From Pseudomonas fulva (GTDB taxonomy: Bacteria; Pseudomonadota; Gammaproteobacteria; Pseudomonadales; Pseudomonadaceae), in NCBI RefSeq assembly GCF_015680705.1, contig NZ_JADNYP010000011.1, positions 62,001-126,000 on the forward strand: 64,000 nucleotides of DNA, given 5' to 3'. Below the pieces are notes generated by a model. The model did no database searches and was not told the DNA's origin. It saw only the letters and a program-made list of their open reading frames with translations. Below are positions 58,314 to 64,000 of the stretch, one piece after another. Numbering within the stretch: the first letter of the stretch is position 1; each line of letters starts with the position of its first letter. A program made the position numbers and the translations under genes.

Positions 58314-61300
58314 TGCACGACTCCTTCCAGCAGCTGACGTTCACCGGAGGAAACTTGCAGCGAACGGTCGAGTATCGACTCATAGGCTTGACCCAACTGC
58401 TGGCACAGGCGCTTCAAGTTATATTGCTTGGCACGTTTGCGACCTGCAGCACCTACCGTACGAATCTTCTTCGGGTTACGGCAGAACTGGCGCAGCCTGT
58501 TTGCGACGGCTTTGGTATCACCATGCTCGAACGTAAAGCCGGTGATGCCCTCTTCGATGAGCTCAGGCAATGCGCCCCACCGGTAAGCCAGCACCGGGCG
58601 GCTGGCTGCCATTCCCTCGAGCACGGTGCGACCGAACGTTTCCTGACAATGGGAAAGATTGAGCACGATGTTGGTCTGGGCCAACGCAGCTTGCGGGCTG
58701 GCTGCGTAAGGCAGGATGGAGAAGTTGGCTGGCAGCCGGCCGTCAGCCTCCAGCCTACGCAAGGCTGCGACGCAGGGCGTTTCGGGACCAATCAGCAACA
58801 GCTGCAGATTGGGAATGTCGGCAGCCGTATCGCAAGCCAGCTGCAGCAGGTCTTGCACACCCTTTTTAGGTTGGTTGCTGCTGATCAATGCTGCAGTGAT
58901 GCGTTTGTGATCCACCGAATTGGGCAAATCAAACGCTTTCAGATCGACGATGTTTCCAACTACATGAGTAGCCCCTGGCTTGGAAAGATAGCGTGCCGTG
59001 AAGGCCGAATTGGCCAAGACGTGATCGGCACGTTCCAGCGCCTCGGTTACGATCTGGTCTGCCGGTAGTCCGATCGAAGCGCATAGATCGGCGTCCTGGG
59101 CGGGCGACTCGTGAGCATGGAGAACTGCCGGCACCTGTGCCAAGCGTGCGGCAACCAGCGGCTCGCGTAGCATCAGGGTATTGGCTTGTACCAAATCGAC
59201 CGAATGCGTACGGATCAGTGCAGAGAAGCGTTCGACCGCTATCGAGCAGGGCACTGTGTCGGCGCGCCACAGCAGGGTTGGAATACAGGCGACCAGCAGC
59301 GCACGAGCCCGTAACTCTTCAAGATAAAGCGGGTTGGCAACACTCGGTACGCTGACGATTGCGTTCAGCTCCATCGCAACACAGGCATCCAGCACATCCA
59401 ACAGACTAAGTTCTGCGCCGAACAGCTGCGGATTGGCAGCATGAGCACAAAGCAGCACTGTTGGCCGCCCTGGGCGGTGTTGCTGGCGACCAGCGAAGGT
59501 GGGATGGCTAGGGTCGTGGCCCGCTTGGCGCCCTACCTGTTCGTAATGCAGCAAAGCTGGCAGGCCACTTTCACGCGCCTCGACACTTTGCTCCAAGTAC
59601 CAAGGCGTATTGAAGTCGGGGCCTGGTTCACGGCCTTCAGCATGACCATGGGTAAGGTAATGCTGCCACGGGTCGACATCAGCGCCTTGCAGGTCTGGGT
59701 TACGTTGCAGATACCACTCTGCATCGAACAGGGCCGGCAGCACAGAGTCGGCTGGCTCCGACGGAGCACCGTGTGCCTCAAACGGTTGCGCAGAAGCCGC
59801 GTCCGAATGCTGCGACAAGGCTTGAAGCGGTTCAGGTGTCTCGGTGCTGACTGGACCTTGACCCTGTACGATGGAGATTGATAGCAATCTTGCTTCGCGG
59901 ATCGAATCGATTACCTGACAGTCCTGCAATCCCTGGATGCCAGGAACCAAGTCCAACGGGTAGGCAAGCAGGTGACGACCCACGACCAGCACTCGAGGAA
60001 CCGTTAGCTGCTGCTCTGCAAGCACCACGTCCACTGCTCCGCTGACAGCCCGACGGAGGATGGCATCACCAACCGGGGACGGGCGTTGGTAGTCTGGCCA
60101 GTGCAACAAGGCGATTCGCTTGCCATGCTTTTGCAAACGGTCAAGTACGAAAAGCAGCGTCTTGGCCGTGCGTGCGCCTTCACTGAGGTCACTGATCAAC
60201 AGCCAGTCATAGTTGGTTTCGACATCGGCGGCATGCAGCATAGGTGCTGGCGCCGGAAAGGCTCGAGTGGCAGAGCCCGTAGACAATCGCAGGCCGGCTG
60301 CATCCTCTGTCATCGCGTGCCAGGTATCGGCCAGCGCACTGTAGAGTTGACGCAGGCCGAAGAATGTCGAGCGTACGTGCGTACCGGAGGCCATGGTCAG
60401 TGATTGCGGCAGGTGCCTGGCAATGACCAGGGGGACACCAGGGCAAACATGAAGTAGCGCGTCGGTGCCGTGGCAGCGTAGCAGCCGCTGACGCAGCTCG
60501 TGGTCAGCCGCGACACGCACTTCGTCCCAACCGCCAAGGTCCCGTACTGCTTCGCGTCGCACCATGATGGTGGAAACGCTCGGTTCGATCAGACTACTCT
60601 CGATACGCCAGTTTTGGAAATGCAGCTGGGTGTCGGACCTGACCCAGTCGGCCAGCGTACCGACCAAGTTCGAGTTTTCCAGTAGCGGAGCGACCATCAG
60701 CTCCAGGCGCTGAGGATGAGACCAGTCGTCACTGTCGTGGTTGATCAGGAACGTACCGGTGGCGTGCTCCAGCGCAGTGTTGCGTGCAGCGTAGGCACCA
60801 CGGTTGACCGGTTGTTGCAGCAGGAGAACGCGTTTGTCCTCGCGGGCGAGCGCTGATACGCGCTCGACCGTGGCGTCTGTACTGCAGTCATCGACTACCA
60901 GGATTTCCAGGTTGCTCCAACTTTGGGCGAGCAGGCTGCGCAGAGCCGTTTCGATGAATGCCTCGGCGTTGAATGCCGGCATGATAACGCTGATCTTCGG
61001 TTGCGCCTTAGGCAGGATCTGCGCTGCACAGGTTGCCTGAAGATTATCAAGGGTGAGCGCCGCTTCGGCATTGCAAAGACCGACCGGTGCCAGGTCGGCC
61101 GTCGCTAGCGCACGATTGACCCAAAACAAACGTTGCGAGGCTTGCGAGTGATGTTCTTCGTCACCCGTGTCAAGCCCGACGTTTGCCGCTGCCAGGTATA
61201 GATCGGGATCGGCACCTTTGTCTGCGATAGCTTTGCCAATGCAGTCCTGAGCTAGCGACTGTTGACCGTTGCGAAAAAGCACTTCGGCCCGGAGCAAGGT

Positions 61301-61675
61301 CGGACCCAGATTTCCAACATAGGGTGGCAGAGGCTGAGCGAGAGCATCCAGGTATGCCAATGCATCTGGCCACTGCAACGCACTGGCGTACCAGCGGACC
61401 AGTGCCCAAGAAGCATAAGCGTATTCTTCACTGTCCTCGGTCTGCTTCTGCCAGGCGCTGAGCTCGGGCAGAGCCAGCCGGGTGAAGCCACCCCATAACG
61501 CCGACTCAAGACGATAAGCTTTCAGGTAGCGGGGGAGGCGACCCTCAGCGAGGCCATGCTGCTCATAATGCTGTTGCGCATCTGCTCCAGCGATGGCTAC
61601 ATCCGGATAAGTCGCCAAGTACCACTGGGCATCGACAACGCTTGTATACGGGGCTACCGACTTGAACTCAGACAT
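58310..61675 (-). CDS. 1121-residue glycosyltransferase with GT2 and GT4 domains and repeated YL-PD-HY-G-EGR motifs
   Basis: Residues about 12-50 carry the motif DAQWYLATYPDV...HYEQHGLAEGRLP. A helical region follows, then a GT2 (from about 228, ISVIMPAFNAEAFIETALRS, VVDDCSTDATVERV, NHDSDDWSHPQRL). A second motif copy lies at about 647-686 (FDAEWYLQRNPDLQ...HYLTHGHAEGREP) and a worn third copy directly after (PWYLEQSVEARESG...HYEQVGRQAGHDP). Residues about 735-1100 form a GT4 (LFGAELSLLDVLDAC, HAHESPAQDADL, ETFGRTVLEGMAASRPVLAY). It overlaps both neighbours (8 and 4 bases). It probably transfers two different sugars. Confidence 0.85.
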   Translation of the reverse strand: MSEFKSVAPYTSVVDAQWYLATYPDVAIAGADAQQHYEQHGLAEGRLPRYLKAYRLESALWGGFTRLALPELSAWQKQTEDSEEYAYASWALVRWYASALQWPDALAYLDALAQPLPPYVGNLGPTLLRAEVLFRNGQQSLAQDCIGKAIADKGADPDLYLAAANVGLDTGDEEHHSQASQRLFWVNRALATADLAPVGLCNAEAALTLDNLQATCAAQILPKAQPKISVIMPAFNAEAFIETALRSLLAQSWSNLEILVVDDCSTDATVERVSALAREDKRVLLLQQPVNRGAYAARNTALEHATGTFLINHDSDDWSHPQRLELMVAPLLENSNLVGTLADWVRSDTQLHFQNWRIESSLIEPSVSTIMVRREAVRDLGGWDEVRVAADHELRQRLLRCHGTDALLHVCPGVPLVIARHLPQSLTMASGTHVRSTFFGLRQLYSALADTWHAMTEDAAGLRLSTGSATRAFPAPAPMLHAADVETNYDWLLISDLSEGARTAKTLLFVLDRLQKHGKRIALLHWPDYQRPSPVGDAILRRAVSGAVDVVLAEQQLTVPRVLVVGRHLLAYPLDLVPGIQGLQDCQVIDSIREARLLSISIVQGQGPVSTETPEPLQALSQHSDAASAQPFEAHGAPSEPADSVLPALFDAEWYLQRNPDLQGADVDPWQHYLTHGHAEGREPGPDFNTPWYLEQSVEARESGLPALLHYEQVGRQAGHDPSHPTFAGRQQHRPGRPTVLLCAHAANPQLFGAELSLLDVLDACVAMELNAIVSVPSVANPLYLEELRARALLVACIPTLLWRADTVPCSIAVERFSALIRTHSVDLVQANTLMLREPLVAARLAQVPAVLHAHESPAQDADLCASIGLPADQIVTEALERADHVLANSAFTARYLSKPGATHVVGNIVDLKAFDLPNSVDHKRITAALISSNQPKKGVQDLLQLACDTAADIPNLQLLLIGPETPCVAALRRLEADGRLPANFSILPYAASPQAALAQTNIVLNLSHCQETFGRTVLEGMAASRPVLAYRWGALPELIEEGITGFTFEHGDTKAVANRLRQFCRNPKKIRTVGAAGRKRAKQYNLKRLCQQLGQAYESILDRSLQVSSGERQLLEGVVQ

Positions 61676-62849
61676 GGGCAGCCACTCGGCTGATCACTTT
61701 GCGAGCACGATGCAGCGTATGGTTGGATTGATCCATGGCTGCAAGGATTTCTCGGTTAGCCAGGTAATAGTTTTCCAGCTCTTCTTGTACGAGATGCAGT
61801 TGGGAAAGGAGAAGCTCGTTTTCTTCTTCGAAGGCCTTGGTACTGGCCGCAGCCGTAGCCAAATCCGCGCTGGACTTTTTCTGCGCGGCAAGTGCTAGGT
61901 CTAGCTCCTTTTTCAGCTTGGCGTATTTTTCATCGAGGGCTACGCTCTCCAAGTGGCGCTTTTCCAACTCTTCTTGTACTTCGTGCAACTGAGCGAGCAA
62001 CATTTCGTTTTCCGCGACTAGCGATTTCGAGCCTACTTCGGCCTGCGCCGGCTGTTGTTCGCTCGCGAGAGCGTGGGCCAGCTGTTGCTTCAGCGCAGCT
62101 AGCTGATCCTTGAGTGACTGATTTTCCGCATCTCGCTCCGCCAGCGTTTCCTGCGCCAGACGCAGCTGCGCCAGCACCTGCTCGCGGTCGCCTTGGGAAT
62201 TCTGTTGCATTGTCCGTATCGGTTCGGCTTCGTGACGCAGGCTAGAAATGATTCTCTCCCGTTCATGGAGCTGCAGCTGAGTATTGGGAAGCTGCCGGCC
62301 AGCATGAATCAAATCCAGCAGTTCGACAAAGCCCGCATTGGTTGCCAACGCACGATTGGATCGGAACTCCGGCTCGCCGTTTGGCAGCCAGGCTGCAGCT
62401 TCAAGTGCTTCGTACAGTGTCCAGCATTCAGGAGCCATTTGCTCGAACAGACCGGCCAGGGTTGCAGCCAACGGATCGGAAGATATGGGCAGTGGCTCAT
62501 CGCGATAGGCCAGGCCTAGGCGTTCAAAAAGCGCCTGTGCGGGAACTCTGTCTATGTTCACCAGAACGAGGCGCTGGCGCAGCGTACGACGCAATTGCAG
62601 AACCGCACGCTGCTCTGCCTGCCATCGTTGCAGCGCAGTGGCGACATCGACGGCTTCGCCATCAGCCAACCAGGCCCAAGGCGCGCGGTAGAACCACACC
62701 CGTTGGCGTGCTGCGCCAACGCCGGTGAGGTCAACGTCAGCCATGAACTGCGCAGCAGGTTTCCATTCGATCGAGAAAGCGTCGTCAAAAGAGGCGCCTA
62801 CATATGCGCGGCTGGCCTGTTCACTCAGGCCCGAGAGTAGGGTTTGCAT
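61668..62849 (-). CDS. Coiled-coil protein of the polysaccharide locus, unknown function
   Basis: A 393-residue protein without signal peptide or membrane helix. The ATG at 62849 was chosen because GGAG lies six bases before it (an ATG at 62882 lacks a site). Residues 1 to about 185 form a globular part rich in Trp, Arg and Leu (VWFYRAPWAWLADGE, RQRLVLVNIDRVPAQALFERLGL). Residues about 195-375 are a long coiled coil, with the same heptad unit occurring twice (ENEMLLAQLHEVQEELEKRH and ENELLLSQLHLVQEELENYY). It lies between ugd and the large glycosyltransferase. No family function is known to me. Confidence 0.75.
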   Translation of the reverse strand: MQTLLSGLSEQASRAYVGASFDDAFSIEWKPAAQFMADVDLTGVGAARQRVWFYRAPWAWLADGEAVDVATALQRWQAEQRAVLQLRRTLRQRLVLVNIDRVPAQALFERLGLAYRDEPLPISSDPLAATLAGLFEQMAPECWTLYEALEAAAWLPNGEPEFRSNRALATNAGFVELLDLIHAGRQLPNTQLQLHERERIISSLRHEAEPIRTMQQNSQGDREQVLAQLRLAQETLAERDAENQSLKDQLAALKQQLAHALASEQQPAQAEVGSKSLVAENEMLLAQLHEVQEELEKRHLESVALDEKYAKLKKELDLALAAQKKSSADLATAAASTKAFEEENELLLSQLHLVQEELENYYLANREILAAMDQSNHTLHRARKVISRVAAHV

Positions 62850-62890
62850 CGATGTCTCCATAGAATACGGTAGCCATGTCATGGCCGCGC

Positions 62891-64000
62891 TCAGTCCTTA
62901 CTGTACAGGTCGCGGGTGTAAATTTTGTCGAGTATATCGCTGATTTCATCGGTAAGCCGATTGGCCACGATGACATCGCAGCTCTCTTTGAACTCTTTCA
63001 GATCTGTGACTACCCGGGAATTGAAAAAAGTTGATACGGTCAGTACGGGCTCGTAAACCACCACCTCCACGCCTTTCGCCTTCAGGCGCTTCATGACGCC
63101 CTGAATGGACGAGGTCCGAAAATTATCTGAACCGGCCTTCATGATCAGCCGGTAGATTCCTACCCGATGGGGGTGGCGTTTTAGGATGGCTTCGGCGATG
63201 AAGTCTTTGCGGATGCGGTTGGAATCGACAATCGCCCGAATCAAGGTTTGGGGTATATCGCTATAGTTAGCGAGCAATTGTTTAGTGTCCTTGGGCAAGC
63301 AATAACCGCCGTAGCCAAAGGAAGGATTGTTGTAATGACTTCCGATACGCGGGTCGAGCCCGACACCTTCGATGATCTGGCGGGTATCTAGACCGTGGCT
63401 TTCGGCATAGCTATCAAGCTCGTTGAAATATGCTACCCGCATAGCAAGGTAGGTATTGGCGAAGAGTTTGACTGCTTCGGCTTCGGTAGCGCCGGTATGT
63501 AGCACCGGTACGTCTTTTTTTATTGCGCTGTTTTGCATCAGTTCGGCAAACAGCCTGGCACCTGCAGTGGCTCCGCCGATGACAATGCGAGAAGGATAAA
63601 GATTGTCGTATAGAGCCTGCCCTTCACGTAGGAATTCAGGCGAAAAAATGATGTCATCAAAATCGAACTTCTGGCGCATGCGTTCGGTAAAGCCGACCGG
63701 CACCGTTGACTTGATCACAATGGTTGCTGACCGATTGAGCCTACGCACATTTCTGATCACCGATTCAACAGAGCTAGTATCGAAGCGGCCGCTACCAGCG
63801 TCATAGTTGGTAGGCGTCGCGATGATGATGAAATCCGCATCCGTATAAGCCTCAGCACCATCGAGCGTTGCGCGCAGATTGAGCGGCTTGTTGTCAAGAA
63901 AGTCTACCAGCGCCTGATCAACGATGGGCGAACGGCGCTGGTTGATGGCGTCGACCTTGACGGGGTCGCAGTCAAGCGTTACAACCTGCGCATGCTGGGC
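62891..64000 (-). CDS. ugd: UDP-glucose 6-dehydrogenase, N-terminus outside the window
   Basis: The frame is open from the window edge (64000) to the stop at 62891, giving 369 residues. By comparison with E. coli Ugd only about 20 N-terminal residues, including the NAD-binding GxGxxG, are missing. Clear motifs are [64 protein letters not shown] and the active cysteine in [16 protein letters not shown]. It makes UDP-glucuronate, which points to an acidic sugar in the polysaccharide. It heads the minus-strand run of ugd, coiled-coil protein and three glycosyltransferases. Confidence 0.94.
   Translation of the reverse strand, partial: AQHAQVVTLDCDPVKVDAINQRRSPIVDQALVDFLDNKPLNLRATLDGAEAYTDADFIIIATPTNYDAGSGRFDTSSVESVIRNVRRLNRSATIVIKSTVPVGFTERMRQKFDFDDIIFSPEFLREGQALYDNLYPSRIVIGGATAGARLFAELMQNSAIKKDVPVLHTGATEAEAVKLFANTYLAMRVAYFNELDSYAESHGLDTRQIIEGVGLDPRIGSHYNNPSFGYGGYCLPKDTKQLLANYSDIPQTLIRAIVDSNRIRKDFIAEAILKRHPHRVGIYRLIMKAGSDNFRTSSIQGVMKRLKAKGVEVVVYEPVLTVSTFFNSRVVTDLKEFKESCDVIVANRLTDEISDILDKIYTRDLYSKD

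Overview
The window is about 64 kb of GC-rich (by eye over 60%) chromosome from a Pseudomonas, most likely of the P. putida group. The evidence is the gene order mupP-ubiG / MTA deaminase / mtnA / gyrA-serC-pheA-(tyrA-aroA)-cmk-rpsA-ihfB-lapA followed by an O-antigen locus, the fused tyrA-aroA gene, the MurNAc-6-phosphate phosphatase beside ubiG, and REP elements of the GTAGGAGCGGCC...CCGCGATGGGC type. No CRISPR array, prophage, transposase or rRNA operon was seen. Gene names rest on reading protein motifs; no database search was run.

Region 1 (1-13.8 kb) is mixed metabolism and transport. It holds the truncated N-terminus of a symporter-type (probable hybrid sensor kinase) protein, a GntR regulator with an MFS transporter and amidohydrolase (a likely small catabolic unit), periplasmic beta-glucosidase BglX, an MFS-PlsC fusion, a guanidinium exporter (Gdx/SugE) behind a clear two-hairpin guanidine-II riboswitch, a BASS transporter, RdgC, tRNA-Val(TAC) and tRNA-Asp(GTC) with promoter and terminator, a ParD-like/methionine aminopeptidase gene pair, and an EamA transporter.

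Region 2 (14-27 kb) holds fumC, a DUF2059 protein, bolA, trhO, a DsbA-like protein, an ABC exporter, a GGDEF-EAL protein, a TenA/PqqC-fold protein, an SDR, mupP, ubiG and an MTA deaminase.

Region 3 (27-41.4 kb) starts with an mtnA homologue that lacks both catalytic residues of the family and is bracketed by two inverted copies of a MITE-like palindromic repeat. The conserved block gyrA, serC, pheA, tyrA-aroA, cmk, rpsA, ihfB, lapA follows, then a beta-CASP metallo-beta-lactamase-fold nuclease.

Region 4 (41.6-64 kb) is the surface polysaccharide (O-antigen) locus of the ABC-transporter-dependent type. Plus-strand genes are manC, a GT2, rmlC, wzm, wzt and a very large coiled-coil/RgpF/HAD protein. 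Minus-strand genes are rmlB-rmlD-rmlA-GT2 and a second run ugd, coiled-coil protein, 1121-aa GT2/GT4 protein, GT2-WbsX fusion, GT4. Together they should supply GDP-mannose, dTDP-L-rhamnose and UDP-glucuronate, assemble a heteropolymer on the cytoplasmic face, and export it through Wzm/Wzt. No Wzx/Wzy/Wzz was seen.

The observations most worth a second look are the catalytically altered MtnA between two MITE copies, the ParD-like antitoxin-family gene translationally coupled to a methionine aminopeptidase, and the repeat-bearing and coiled-coil proteins of the polysaccharide locus.
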